NCBI RefSeq assembly: GCF_041296385.1
Contig: NC_091014.1
Location: 17,149,578-17,213,577, forward strand
Origin: Aphelocoma coerulescens
Taxonomy: Eukaryota; Chordata; Aves; Passeriformes; Corvidae
DNA length: 64,000 nucleotides
Reading direction: 5' to 3'
The translations under genes were made by a program, and so were the position numbers. Positions 12,241-26,335 of this stretch are shown here, in pieces. Within the stretch, counting starts at the first letter, position 1, and the number at the start of each line of letters is the position of its first letter. The notes under the pieces were generated by a model, which was not told the DNA's origin, searched no databases, and worked only from the letters and a program-made list of their open reading frames with translations.

Positions 12241-15200
12241 TCCATGGATCACCTCCAACACTTCCTTAACCTGTCCTGTTGGATTACAGAAGAAAGATGT
12301 GTAGATTCCATGGAGATGATAGAATAGATTTTAAAACTAACAAGTACTCTACCTTTCAGGTTTTTTGAGGTTTCATACATTTCTTAAGAATGAAATGATC
12401 CTCAATACTTTGAATAGATATTAATTTTATTTAATAACTTAAATTTATAGCAATGTTTTCATGAGTGTGGGTCTACATTGAAATGAAGTGCAAAAAAAAT
12501 TAATCAGAACAAATATAAACCTTTTTTGAATATCACTTTCAGGTCCTACAAATTTAAAATGCCTATTCTATGAACACATTTTTTTCCTTTAGAGGGGTCT
12601 CTTTGAGTCCAGTTTCTGTAAAGTTTACCATTTCAATTCTGTTATTAAAATAGCTGCAATGTTAAACATTCAACAATCAATAGTTGCTTAGTTATTTCAT
12701 TCATAGTATTAGGTGCTTTCAAGCACTATTGCTGCAAATTATAATATTCAAAGTACACATGCAATTGATCATTTACTTGTTGAGTAACTCATTCTCAGTT
12801 ATTTTCCATTGCTACTGCTGATAGCAATCTTTGGAAGGATGATTAATGTGTTCTAGATAGCATGCTAAAGCCACAAGATTTGCAGCTGCACACTTGCCAA
12901 AAGAGAGAAAATACTTCTGCTCTGTAGTGCATGTAATTAAGCATCCAGCTGTTGAAAATGTTATAAAATAATGAAGCATAATTGTAGAACTTTTAAGCAG
13001 GATTTCTGCTCTGTCTCATAGCAGCTGGTACAAATGGAAAAGCCTGGTAAACAAAAAGTGGCATTGCTTCTTCCAGTCATGATTTAACAAGAAATTGGTA
13101 TATGCATACCCCTAAGAAAAAGGAAACTCAAAAGAGTGACTGAAGTAAATAAAAGTGGGGAAGGGATCGTCAGAACTATTTACTGTGAATAAACCACTAA
13201 GAGCACATACAGATAAGAAAAGAAGTAATTTCCTATGACATTACCTGCTGAGCAATGGCTTACCAACAGTAAACCTTACAGACAATAACGTGCCATTTCC
13301 TTGCATGCACAGTGATTAATGGCAAATGAAGTGCAGTTTTGAAAGCCTCTTCATACTTTCACAAGAGGCAACAATAGCATAGATTTACACCTCTGCTGGT
13401 GTAAATCAGTGTGTCTCCAAGGAAGTCACCAACATGGTGCTCATATTTATTTGGTGAAAATCTAAGCCAAAGGAAGGAAGCTGAAATCAAAGAACCATCC
13501 TTAGTCATGTGCACAGTTCCACAAATACCAAATACACGTTGATATAGCCGTGCTATTAACCTTGTGGAACTAAGAAAGGTCCAGTACATGGAAAACAGGC
13601 AACTGTAAACCTTTCACTTGAGCAGCCTACAAAATGATACCTGTTCTGAGCAGGCCAAAAGATGGAATGGGTCATCTGTGTCACTGAATCTGTTTCAGCT
13701 GTCATATAAAATGTTATGTAACAGATATATAATGATTTGTTTCCTAAAGCAGGTCCACTCCATGTTCAAAGTATTTATATATTTTCTATACTACTTTCAG
13801 TTAGAAAGCTGTCTTAGCACTGTACTTTTGCAAAGCTTGGATGAAAACCTCTCATTTAACTATGTATTTATTTATGACTACTATACTTACATGCATTGTA
13901 CCAGTGGGAATGGTTTAATGGGATCTCAAATCACACAAAAAAATGCTACTCTGGTCCATGCAATTTGGATTGAAAATTATTGTTTATTGTAGTAATATTA
14001 GAAGGGATTGTGATCTAACTGGTCACAAATAGAAAGCACTAGAGCACTGGAGACCATCTTCACAGAGAAAACTTAGGGAGAATGGTTTATAGGATAGTTT
14101 TGGAATGTATTTCACTATATCTTGATTTGACATGATTGTGATATCTGCTTTCATCCATATATTTCATTCATCCACCCATGCTTTAGTAGGATGACACTAC
14201 TTTTCTTCGAAAAGCAAGATTTCTAGAATGAAGCAATCCCGTTGCTTTTGTTAAAGGCAAAATCCAGGGCTGTGGATAGGTAATCTGCCTGAACACCCAG
14301 AAGCACTGTTTTAGCTTTGTAGTCTGACAGATTGCTGGCAGTTTTCACAATTCTTTAACTGTTTCTGTCTAATTCCTGACATCCGTGTAGCAAGAATGGG
14401 ATTTATTTAACTATTAGCATTTCTGCCTGCTAGCTTTCTTCAGACTTTTCCAAATCTCTCAAAAGCTGTTTAGCAGTTTTATAAATCATGCTTGGCAAGG
14501 CAAATTTTTAGTAGTAGATTATATTTGCTTTTTTCAAATTTCTCCTGACTTTCTTAACCTCCATCATCTGTGAAATACAGACAGATTAAGTACATTGAAC
14601 ATTACTAGACAATTCAGTTTCAACTTGTATTTAATATTCTTGTGCTTTTCAATAGGAATTTTTATTTTTCATGCTGCTTTACTTCCTTCTATCATAGCAA
14701 GAATAAATGAATGTAGCATATTTCTGGACCTGAAGTTTCTGTGCCAGTAATACTCAAGTGATCATACTTTAGGTACTGTTTCATATAGTGTAATTGTTTT
14801 AAAGCAAATGCTGTACATTCTAAGTGTGAGCGGCCTTGAAAAGGGATATAAAATATATAATTTTTGTCATATTTGAAATTATAACATTAATCTTACCTTT
14901 GAAGCACATGCTTTTGTTTTTAAAAGCACATGCTTTTTTTAATACTTTCTCAGTGAGGATTTGCATGTGTGAGTAGTCAATTGGTAGCTAACATAGCAAA
15001 TATATGCACACACAAGATAAAACTAAATAGCCTGAAAGTTGGTAGTGAAAAACTAATTTGTTAGGGACCTACTTTTATTCTCCTATTTATTTTTCCCCAT
15101 TATTTTTCTAAGCATTATTTTTGTAAGAAGTTATCTTGACCCAACTGACGTTATCCTGACCTGAACCTCCTAACTTTGTTTTTAAAGGTGAAGTTTATAT

Positions 15201-18200
15201 GTACAGTACATCTGCAGAAAATAGTTGAGGTATTGCTGCTTTGACTGCTCCTATTATTCCTTCTTGCACAATAGTGCACTATTCAGTGCAATTTGAAGCA
15301 ACTTGTGTAGTGAGGAACAAGATATTTTGTAATAGCTGTCCATCTAATGTGAGGCAGAGTCAAGGGTGAGGACTCTCAGAGTGGAATTCCTTCCACCTTT
15401 CTTTTCCCAAATGCCATTTAGGTAAATAATCTAAAATTCCTCTATTGACTGATGAATCATTCTCTAGGGGTGTCTACCTTTTCCTATTTAGTGTAGGAAG
15501 ACCAAGATGACTTTTTTAGGCTAGACATCTTCTTTTCAGATGAGTGGATTCAGAGATGTGAATCCTACCACCATAGCCAAGTGGAATCTAGAAATCAAGA
15601 TCCCCAGTCACCTTCTTTCAGGCAATCTGTAGACTCAGACAGACATGTCCCAAATAACTTTACACAGTTCCTTAATTTAAAGGTTTCAGAAGTGTGAGGG
15701 ACAACTGCATGTGCTGAATCTTCTATAAAGACAGATATGCTATTGAGTGAATATATGACAAATTTTACTTTCTTGGAAATATCCCTTCTTTTGCAAGAAT
15801 GTATTTTTATGTAGAAATACATTCTTTCTATACATTTCAAATAAAACAAGAGATTCAATCACTTGTTTGCAATTACCTTGCTTAAGTGAAAACATATGAA
15901 TAAATTAGTGGAACTTAACCCTAGGATTATGGCATGAAAGAATACACTTTTGAATAACCCAAAACATTACAATCCTAGCTTGCTTAAAAAGTCTATTTAT
16001 GTTCTTACTTTCATGTATATCTATGAAAGGCACATTCAGTGATATTGAAGGTCATTAATGCACTTGAACTGGATAATACCTTGTTATAAAAATCTTATTG
16101 TATTTCTGCTGTTTCTGCACATGTATAAGACGTATTTCCTGAGCCACAGAATGCACTAACATGCTTTAACTCAATATGTCCTGAGAAAAAAAATGCTACT
16201 CAGAAGCTGCTGGATGAAAAAATAAAGTAGGAGTGTTAGCTTTAAAGTACACAGTTACAATGCTAAACCACAGCAATCCTAGTTGAGTTGATCTGTGGTG
16301 CGTATGGTATCTTAGGGAAACGTTGCAAAGAGGGTGCTCATGGTGCTGTCAGACACCTAAGTGTTTGCTTTAATGGTTTAAATTTGTCTTGAATATAAGT
16401 TATCTCTAAACTGGAGGCCAAGTAATCACAGCTGTCTTTCTGCAGCCTTCTGGATCAAGGTCACTGCTTTTTTTTTGTGTTCAAACTCATACATTTTTGT
16501 ATGAAAATGGAGGGTGTGAATTTTTGACTATCTGAATAGTGTTACTGGGAAACTATTATCACCAGCTTAAAATGAACACTTTATTGCAGCTATGGTCAAT
16601 TAGCCTATTCTAGTCTATGACTAACCAAATGTAGGAATCTACACTGAAGCTAGCAATACATGAATCCTAAATCATCAATAGAAGGAGTTTTCATACCTTT
16701 CAAAAATCTTAGGGTGACTTGTTCAGGTGAACATGTCTGTACAGCAGACACCCAACATTAGGTCAGATGAATCCCACCCTAAAATATTAAATATAGCCCA
16801 CTTCATATTATTGCATAACAAAAATTACTTTTTAATATTGTATCTTACAAATAGTCCAAGAATAATCTTAACTGTTGCTATATTTGCCACTACAATGAGT
16901 CCTAACTAAATACTTAAACAGGTTAGATTACAGTTTTGTTCAGTTCTTTTTCTTTATCCTCCTTATTCACAACAGGTATATAGTCAAGGTCAAGTTTCCT
17001 ATTAGTATGCTAAAACACACAGCTCTTGCTCAGGAGTTAGTCTAATAACTTATATGTGTTAGAGTTGTAAATCACTGGTACATTTAAAATTTGGCTTCTT
17101 GGTGTTAAGCAAGGCAGTGCACAGCCTCGACTTTGCTTTGTTTTGCTTGTATGATTACAGGGGAGCTTTTTATCTCTCTTCTAGGTTGGAGAGCTGATGT
17201 TATCATATCTAAAATTCATATTTCTGAAGCAGAAAGTCTTTCGGATTTCAGAATCTTCTGGGGAAATTTTCCAGATCCTCTCTGTTGGCAGCATGGACTT
17301 AGTGTCAATTTGTCCTAGATATATGAAGTACTGGAACTCATGGAACAGTAATTCATGATGAGGAGCGGATGTTCAACATTTAGTTTTGGTTTTTTACCTA
17401 TAAGGGATGTCAAAAGCAGAGGTGTTCATCCAGTGTAGTCAATATACTCCTGACACCAGTTCCAGTCATTTGTCCAGTCCTCAGTTCCAATTCATACACC
17501 CAGCATTACTAGAAAGTGGTGAGGAAGGAATCTTCCCAGATCTTTGCACCTTTTCTTCTGTAGTTTTCACTCAGAAGCCTGTAAAACCCTCAAGGAATAA
17601 GAGCCCAGCATCTCTCCCTATCACTTGTGAAGACTTTCACATTAAACTTTAAGACTAAAATGTTGCAAATCGCCAAGAAAACCTTTCAGTTTCTTCATAC
17701 CAGTCTTTCCAACTTAAACATCTTTCTTTCTTCCATGATTTAACTTTCATTGCAATCAAGCATACCTAGCTCTTAGAGTCACAAAAAGTCTTTGAAAAGA
17801 TAAGCTCAGTACAATTTAGTATGTTAGACATGCCTGCCAGTATGTGCAGAAAGCCTGGGGCAATGATATATACCAGGAAGTGTGTCTATTTTTCAGATAC
17901 TATGAAATTATGAGCATGATACTGTCACTTGTTAATTGTTGTTTTGTTTTGTAGAGCATGTTAAAAGCCATACCTAATGTACAGGTGTGTACAATTAGTT
18001 TGTGTGCCCTTTCTTTTTTCCACTATTGAGTAGACCAAGCACCTTTCTATGTCTATATAGGACCACATTTATTTATTCTGAGAAGAATCTAAGAATTTCA
18101 GGTCTAGAGGATTCACTTAGTGGGTGAGTCTTTTTCTGCACAGCACTTAATATTCTCTTATACTCTTAAGGACACTTGCATTCAGCTACTCCTTTGCATT

Positions 18201-18970
18201 TTTTTTCTTGTTTTGTTATTTACATTATTTTGGTAAATAACAAGAAAAAGAAAAGGCGATGTCAGAAAGAGATTGAGAGATTTTCTTCTTGATCTTCAAG
18301 TTTTGTTTGTATTTAATTTATTTCTTAGCTTAGTCTCCTAGATTTCTTGAAGCATTCAAAAATTTCACATTGTTTAATTCCTTGACTAAATGCACTGTGA
18401 AGATGAAATTGTTCCTCTTTAGCTTAAACATTTGGTGAGTTTGCCCCTGGAGGTCATTGCCTTTTTAAAAAGAAAAATTAAAGGAATGATCATCAATTGG
18501 ATTAACACACATTTGACTTATTATTAAGTTGTGAAAGGTGAACATTAAGCACACTGTTTACTACATTTTTCATCATGCTATTCTTCCTCTTAAATTATTC
18601 ATACAGCATAAAGGTGTCTGTTTGGTTAACATTCAAGCTCAAATTGAATTTTATTTTGTTAATCTTATAGTTTTCTGCTAAGTAACTTGGGAGGGAATGT
18701 GATTTTAAATGGAAGAGGTTCACTTCTTTTTCTGAAGAAATAAAAATCCTAAAATTAGTGACACAGAGATATAAAAACCCAACAAGACTACTAAACCAGC
18801 ACTGTGATGTACAAGGTAAGTGGCACTGTGGAAATGGTGGCTATAAAAAAAAGGTGAAATACATTCTGTATTACCCAAGTTCACAGTCTTATAAAAACCC
18901 ACAGCATTGCAGACCAAGAGACATGATTCTATTGGATCTATTTTGTAGGAAGTTTGTCATGAAGTATCTA
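12241..18970. other. Unique AT-rich DNA, no gene recognised
   Basis: No LINE, LTR or exon signature was seen. A 15-bp unit around AAGCACATGCTTTT occurs twice in tandem at 14902-14938 and contains a short palindrome. The longest frame (13618-13992 plus, 124 codons) is rich in Tyr, Phe and Leu and reads as chance AT-rich translation. Confidence 0.55.
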
Positions 18971-19498
18971 ATATCTGCTGGAAGGCCAGCAGCACAGATC
19001 ACAAGCAATCCAGGTGTGTGCATTGGTGTGATAAATTCATGACATGGATGACAGTGTTGTTGATAAATGACATGCTCTGCTGGCCCTGATCCTTAAAAGG
19101 AAGGAAGAACTGCTTGAGGATTTTGGCTGTTGGCTGTAGTGGCCATGAGATGGTGGAGTTCAGGATACTGAGAGAAGGGATGAAGGCAAACAGCAGGATT
19201 CTAACCTTGGACTTCAGGAGAGTGAACATGTTAAGGCTGTGCTTGCAAGAATCCCATGGGAGACCACACTGGAGAGAGGGGAGTTCCAGGGCAGATAGTT
19301 GGTTTCAAACATTATCTCCTCCAACCTCAAGAAGGGTCCATTCCAATGAGCAGGAAATCAAGCCATTGTGACAGGACAAAGACACGGTTGAACAAATTGC
19401 TCTTGATTCAGCTCAGGCATGAAAAAAACACATGTAAGAGGTGGAAGCCCAGTCAGGTGACCCAGATGGAATGCAAAATCCCAGAATTACAGTGATGC
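18971..19498 (+). mobile_element. CR1 LINE, internal ORF2 fragment (endonuclease end and linker)
   Basis: This piece is in sense orientation and comes from the middle of CR1 ORF2. The frame at 19114-19371 carries GHEMVEFRIL, the end of the APE-type endonuclease domain. A second frame (19256-19495) continues with SIPMSRKSS and KRWKPSQVTQ, which belong to the stretch between endonuclease and reverse transcriptase. The change of frame shows at least one indel. The catalytic-site motif expected as SDH reads SGH here, so even the domain remnant would be inactive. Neither the CR1 5' end nor its 3' tail is attached. It is one of only two plus-oriented CR1 pieces in the window. Confidence 0.85.
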
Positions 19499-20049
19499 CT
19501 TTTTGCTGGTCCTAAAATCATGAGCCAGACACAGTTAGGTGATAGAAAGGATCCTTAGGTGCACAACTTGCTCGGTGGAAAGTGCCTGAAGATGCACACA
19601 TAACATAAAGCAAATTTTTATATGTTTAGCAAATTAGCATAACTGACAAGAATCCCCAGTTAGAGACATAAGTCATGAGGTAATTCCTCCCCGGTTCAAC
19701 CCTTTCTGAATCCCCTCCCTTAGATAGGAACTTTGTTTATGAAAATGTGTCTTGGAGATCTAGTTTAAACCTTGGCTTCCCAGAGAACCTAACCTTGGAT
19801 CCCCAGCTTGGAGCTTCTGGGGAATTTATTTTCTCTTTCTGTCTAATAGAGTAGGTAAAATACTAGCTACGAATAGTATAATAGGCCGCCGAGCTACAAA
19901 TGTATATGTAAAGAATATAGAGAATATATAAAAGCAAAAAAGGTAAAAATCAATTCAGCATCAGCAGTACAGCTAAAATCAATCGGCACCTTTGGGTATT
20001 ATTTACTCCAAGTCTCCCACTCAAAACATGGTCATCTGTAGAAAATGGC
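19499..20049. other. Unclassified segment, possibly an old LTR-type repeat
   Basis: This sits between two CR1 pieces and differs from the surrounding unique DNA. Read on the minus strand it has a TATAAAAATTTGC box, an AATAAA and blocks of higher GC, a mix seen in retroviral LTRs. I could not place TG/CA ends or a target duplication, and I do not recognise a family. The call is weak; unique sequence remains possible. Confidence 0.2.
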
Positions 20050-20165
20050 ACAGGTCCATGTTCAGCTGAGTTTTGAATATGTACAAGGATGGACACTGCA
20101 CAACTTCTCTGTGCAGCCTGTTTCTGTGTTCAGTCACCCTAAGTCAATGCCCACAGAGACCTATG
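20050..20165 (-). mobile_element. CR1 LINE, degraded 3' region fragment
   Basis: The plus strand reads GATGGACACTGCACAACTTC and then a diverged GTTCCAGTGCCTCACCACCC equivalent, the reverse complement of the CR1 3' untranslated region. The terminal 8-bp repeats are missing. Divergence is high, so this is an old copy. Confidence 0.7.
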
Positions 20166-20200
20166 CTAAATGGTCAAATATTTTAAAATGTTGTATTTAA

Positions 20201-20280
20201 TTAAAAAAAAAAAAACAACAAACCAAACCAAACAAACAAAACAAAAAACAAAACCAGAAAAATAAAAAAAGGAAAGAAAA
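20201..20280. repeat. A-rich low-complexity tract
   Basis: A 13-A run is followed by AAAC, AACA and CAAAC-type units with almost no G or T. It may be a decayed poly(A) or simple repeat. No retroposed gene can be identified next to it. Confidence 0.8.
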
Positions 20281-21814
20281 GAAGTATGCTTTTCCTGATA
20301 GCCAAGAGAGGGATCTAATCTCTATAGTACAGATACCTTTTTTCACATCTCCTTTACTAGGAGTAAAAAAGTGGTGCCCAGCTTCTATATATAAAAAATG
20401 GTGAACAGTAGGTATCTTTGAATGCCTCTTCCTGTCTGCCCAGTTTTAGGTGCTTAAATTAGGTAGACTGATGCCGTCTCAGTGTGTGTCAACTGTTACA
20501 GATGGACCAATGCAGAAGAATGCAGTGAGGAAATGGATCTGGGAAGACACAGCTTATTTCCCTTCCAACAGAAATTTATTTAAAAGAATGCAAATATTAT
20601 GTAAGTTCAATAATAAGTTTCATTGAATAAATCAGTTTGTTCATTCTATCCCCCACAAATATCTATAAACCAAAAAGGGTATAATTTTTTACTACACACA
20701 TCTACTTAGATTCATGGCTGAGCTACTGCACTGGTTTAAAAATCTTGACACATGATGATCTAATCTTTTGCTTGAAAGGTGAATAGTTCTACAAGCCCCT
20801 TCTGCCATTATTATTCTGTTAAAAGCTGAACTCCATTGATTCCAATTTGTTGTTACCTCAGAAAAGTCATCAGCATGCACTCATGGAATTGCTGCAGAAC
20901 TAATTGCTCTCAGGTCCACGCTCCGAGTGTGATACACTCTGAGTATGAATGCCCAGGCATAACATCTCATGCCTTAAAGGCATAGTAAGAAAGGTAAGAA
21001 AGCACCCTGCCCTTTCACAGGGCTGCTAGTGTCCATGCCCTGTGCTTTGGTGATGCTTACCCCATATATCTGACTAAGAAACATTTACCTCCTGGAGGCC
21101 AGGCCTAAAACCAGTTATGAATACAGTAACTGGACAACCTTCTTAAATGAAAATATAATTTAATCTTAGTGGTAGCAATAAAACTGAGTGTAAATAAACC
21201 AGTATAATCTGAGCTAATCCCAACAGTGATGCAAATCGATATAGTTGTCTACATCCTATATTTTTACTGTGTTTGCCTGCCTATGAGAAAGTAGCTTTCA
21301 AGTAAACTTGGTAACTGTGAGTCTTTCTTCCCAGTGAAGGAATAAGAACCCAAAGGGGACTGGAAGCTTCAGGGATGACTGCAAAAGGGGAAAGTTTTTG
21401 TTACAAAGGTAGGTGATAAGCAGAAGCCCATCAGAACCTAGTTTTCATCTGAGCTTTTTTATAAAGAAACTTGCCATACTCTAGAAAAAATATGACTTTT
21501 TTTATTAGCTTTTTTCTACATTTTATTAAATCTTCCTTATCCAGTGAATCAGTAAGAATGGTTTACACTGTTATTGCATGCATCCTCAGTGTGTAAAGAA
21601 AATTATATCCTTGGTATGAAGTACAAGTAAGGATTACATCATTTGCCCTGTAGTACTCACCATGGTACCTTCATACTAGGTAACATCCATGGAATAGAAG
21701 TCCACAGCCTAGAGGGAAGTGCCTTTTTCAGTAATTATTTATTAGAGATTCACTTTCTTTGACATTCAAAATGGGATTTAAAATGGCAAAAAGCCTGTAA
21801 TTTTGATTGTTTCT
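20281..21814. other. Unique DNA, nothing recognised
   Basis: I see no exon, RNA gene or repeat family in this stretch. Confidence 0.55.
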
Positions 21815-21935
21815 GCCCACTTGGAGACATGGTTTAGGTGTGCAACTTGGCAGTGTTGGGTAAATGGTTGGACTCGATCTTAAAGGTATTTTCTAACCTA
21901 AATGATTCTGTAATTGTACTGTTCTATAATTCTCA
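21815..21935 (+). mobile_element. CR1 LINE, 3' terminal fragment in sense orientation
   Basis: It includes GGTTTAGGTGTGCAACTTGG, GTTGGGTAAATGGTTGGACT and CTAACCTAAATGATTCTG, followed by a decayed 8-bp terminal repeat (TGTTCTATAATTC). This is the very end of a CR1 of the GGTTGGACTNGATGATCTT type. The 3' end lies to the right, so the copy is on the plus strand. It retains only about 120 bp. Confidence 0.88.
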
Positions 21936-24900
21936 CTTCTATTTCCTGCCATCAGTCTCTACTGCTTCTCAACAGCAGCTTTTTCACCCCTTGGGAACTG
22001 CGTCTATCTTAGTGTTAAATGCTGATGTGCTGTTTCCCTACAAGGGTAAAATGAGATTAGAAACTTGGCTGTGTGAGATGATAGGAACTTGTCTGAAAAT
22101 AACACTGTCATCCCATTTTAATCACCCTGAAATGTTTATCAAAATTTTTCTTCTTGTGGTTTATCTTTCTCTTTCTTATTTTTTTGAGCCTTCTGCTGTT
22201 ATACTTTAATAATACATTCATACGATGAATATCCAAGTAATTTTTTCACATATGATACAGAAATGGTTTCACAGAGCAGAGCCACATTAATCTCAGAGCA
22301 TGTATCTCAGACTGAAAAAAAATGCTGTTGTAAGGAGACATATGGTGTAAGGATAAGCTACTCATTTCCACTGCCTTTGCTATCTATGGAGAGAGTGACT
22401 ACTTAATCCTTCCTATTTTAGAGACTTATTTAAAAAAAAAAAAAATTGGATGGGATAAGTTGCTTTCAGTATGTTCCTAACATTTTGTGTTGACTATATA
22501 GTAATCTTGTAATGACCCTTAAGTTAGATACCCAACTTTTTAAGTGTCTAATGAATATCAATGAATTGCATCCTAATGAAACCAATAAATCTTCCTTGAA
22601 TGAACCCTATACTTGAACCTTGCTGAATGTTTCGACTTTACTCATGCTGCTTCTCCTTCCCTTGGCTTCGTATGAAATGACTGAATATTTCGAGTTTCCC
22701 TTTGCACATAAAGCACAGACCACAAATAATGTTACTTCTTCACTAAGGTACCATTTAAAAATTTAAATGCTAAATGTAGTGCAAAAAACTAATATTAGAT
22801 ACAGTCCTGTTTTATTAGTTTTGACAAGTGTTTTTTATCATTTGAACTTTCTGTCTGCCGTACTTAGAAAATGAATTCATTTTTCCTTTAAAGGTTATCA
22901 TACCTTAAATTCAAGCAGTTTAGGGTGATCTTTTCTAATCAGTATGCTAGCTGCATTAAAAATGGCCTTTGATTAAAGGTATTAAATCCTTCTGCTTGCA
23001 AGTTGAAAAATTTGTAATTTGTTAGATATGCTATTATTCCCCATTCTTGCCACCAGACTCAAATCTATTCATTACATATTAAAAGCCAGTAACCACATGA
23101 TTGTTAAAACCTATGAGATGGAAATTATGTTCCTCTTTTTTTGCCGGTGGTAGGAAATTGCCACAGCTTTGGTCTCCAGTAGAAAGCCATCTCAAAAAAA
23201 TTGAGTCACAAGCCAAGTAAGTACCAGGGAAATGATTAGGGGTTTATTTTTGTTTGCAAATTCAGCATTTACTCAGTGAACTCAAGTGGTGTGTTCACTA
23301 ATTTATTTCTATACTTTTTTTCTTTTTTCTTCTTTCTGTGGATACATACCCACAAACCCATGGATTCATATATCCACAAAGTAGACAGTAAGAGCTTGCC
23401 ATATGCAAGTATGCTGATTAAGGTTAAAACCACAAAATTTATTTTCTTTTCTCCTTGTCACTGCATACAAAATACCATTCATTCTTATAATGGGAACAAT
23501 ATTAAGTGGAAGTTCATTGTATTGACTCTTTCAAAAATCTGACTGAGATTAATGATAAAACTTCCTATTATCTAGTGGCTCCAGGGTATGACCGATATTT
23601 TAAAAACATTTTTAAAATAATATTTTTTCTCTCCTTTTATTTTTAAATCCTCAAAGGTCTCATTTAATTCAGATATGCAGAAATCTCCATGTCTCCCAAA
23701 GCTGATTTTTTATGTCCAGCAGTTAAAGCCATATGCCACATGTATGCACAATAAATAACATATAGCTAATTTACTTTTTTGTTGTTTTTATATTTTTCTC
23801 AATGACATATCTAAGTTTGACAAGTACTATATGTGATTGCATTTACAGATTCTTATAAATAGCTATAAAATCTTTGCTTGACAGGTTACTTACATCAGCT
23901 TATTGTTCCTCTCTGTTTTGGTGACAGAGAAGAAGTAATTAAAATTTCGCAGTAAATTTTGCTTACTGATTTACTGATGGAAACCAATGTTGATATGGTG
24001 CACTGAAATGTGGGTTCAAGTAAAGAGGTACATTGCAACAGATAATTTATTCTCAATAGTGTCACTCAATCTAGACAACACGTAGGAAGCACTTTTGCTC
24101 CAGACTGCCAGTAAAAACAAGCAATGTGAGTGCACTTGGCACTTGGTATGTGTTCATAATGTACTTGTAAAGACAGATCTGGGGGTGAAAGGAGAGAAAG
24201 GAAAAAAAAAAAGGATAATTTGTGTCTTCAGAGGAATTTTTGGGTTATTTGGAAAAGTTTTGGATTTGTATTATGGATTTTTTAGTTGGACTCATCAGTC
24301 AGACTACGTAACAAGTAAAACGGTGTTCCCTAAGTGCAATGTCTTCCTGAAACTGAATCTTATAAAAGGGATAAGAATAGAAAAGCTAAAGTAATCTAAC
24401 ATATTTTTATGTGTTCATGTATATTAACATTACCTTTTTTCTTTAGAAAGATATTATTAAGCATGCAGAGTATATTAGAAGGAAGACATCTTTTTCACCC
24501 TATTTATCAGCTCAGGTGAAGTATATCAATAAAGCATCAGGAAAAGTGCAGTGACTAAAGAAGTGATTTATTGATAGTTTAGGCTTGTTAAAACAGGTTA
24601 ATGTCAATGCAATTAACTTCTGGATCAATTCAGTCCACTGCAAAGTGCAAGCTGACAGAATGGCTTTAAAAGCACATCCCAAACAAAATGAGAGCATCAA
24701 TGAGCGTCAGGCCTCAGAGGAAGAACCTGCCAGTGATAAGGCTGACCCTCTTTCAGTAAAAAAAAGGTTTCTTTTGTAGGTAACTGTTCAAGTAATAGGT
24801 CAGTGAGCCGCATACTGATCAAATAGCTTCAGACCTGTATAAAGAAAAGGAAGATGGGATAACAAGGCAGTGTATAGAAATTAGAAGTTAGACAAAGTTG

Positions 24901-26175
24901 GAAGTAACAGTACTGCATGATCAGCAAGTGGCCAGGTTACAGGATGTCAGCTTCACTTGCAACATATTAGATGCTAATTACATTGATTGGATAAAATTCT
25001 GCTGGGAAAATGAATAAATTCTTCCTAATTTACTCAATTATGTAATGCCATTATAAATTAACAAATAAATTTTTTAAGATGTTCAGACTGCTTCTTAAAC
25101 TGAAAGTTAAAGTGTATGTAAACCATGGGAGGTTAAAATTTACATCAAGAAAATTTAGAACTGTGAAAATGAGCTATAAAGGAAAGGCAGATAATAAAAA
25201 AAGTCTCATATTTCAGACATTTAAATAGATGTCCATGTGTAAAAAACCATATCACATATTTAAAAGCAACTTTTCTGTTTCAGTGTTTCATCATGATATT
25301 GCAACAGCAATTGAATTCAGTCATATATATTTTATACTTGACAAGTCACTGCTCCTGGTGTAAGTGGTGGCCCACACAATTTCAATCATTTCCATTTATT
25401 TGCTGCCTATGGCTAGTGGAAGCTGCCCTGTAGGATGCCAGCCTGTGCTACCAGTGATGTAGAAGAGCTTTATGAACCTGTGAAGTAGAGCTTCCACTCT
25501 CACTGAAGTGAGAGCATGGGAACAAGAGAAAGGATCCTGAATTAACTTCCCCAGTCCCTACAACAGGAGGCACAGTGGGGTCAGGAGGTACAGGCTGCAG
25601 GGCTGTCCTTCTTTTGATAACGGTAGCACTTAAATATATTAGTTTATGCTAAAGGAGTGCTTCCACAAAGAGATACAAGACACCCTCCTTCTTGTGTCAG
25701 CTTCCAAATCAGTTAAACAAGCATTGATCTTAAAGCATCAATAATTGCATATGTAGTTTTTATACTGTAGGTTTTAACAAGCTCCTCAAATACTAAGAAC
25801 AGTTAAGCTGGCAAGAGCCAACAAAGGCTTGTTAAATGATGGCTCCATGAGTAAGAACCTTTCAGAGTCAGAAGGTTTTTGTATTTATTTCTCTTATGGG
25901 GTAGTTCTCTTATTATGGATAATGGAGACTCGTAGTATTTGCTTGGTTATCAGTCTTACAGGAAGTATTGAAAACTACCAAACTTGTGACTTAACTTTTA
26001 ATTTAGTATTTCTATGAATTCTATCTTTCAGTAATTAATTCAAAACTGTAACTTCCTAGATGTTTAGTGACATGAGAAGAGTTTTAGTAAAGCTGAGGTG
26101 TTGCACTGCTATAGCTTTCCCCTTCCAGTAAAACCTATCAGGTTACATATCAAAGAAGAAAATGAAATCTTTGAA
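21936..26175. other. Unique AT-rich DNA, nothing recognised
   Basis: No domain-bearing frame and no known repeat was seen apart from short A/T runs (for example at 22431-22445 and 24200-24212). Confidence 0.55.
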
Positions 26176-26335
26176 ACATAGAATAACATAGGTTGCAAGA
26201 GACCTCCAGAGGTCATCTAATCCAGCCTCCTGTTCAAAAAGGATGAGGTTACTCATGACAATTTCCAGTCAAGTTTTGCACATTCCTAAGGATGGAGATT
26301 CTACAGCTTTTTAGAGACCCTGTTTCACCAAAGTA
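26176..26335 (-). mobile_element. CR1 LINE, 3'-end fragment (old)
   Basis: The plus strand has AACATAGAATAACATAGGTT, GACCTCCAGAGGTCATCTAA and CCAGCCTCCTGTTCAAA, the reverse complement of a CR1 3' tail of a subfamily different from the 11904 copy. It is short and diverged. Confidence 0.82.
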
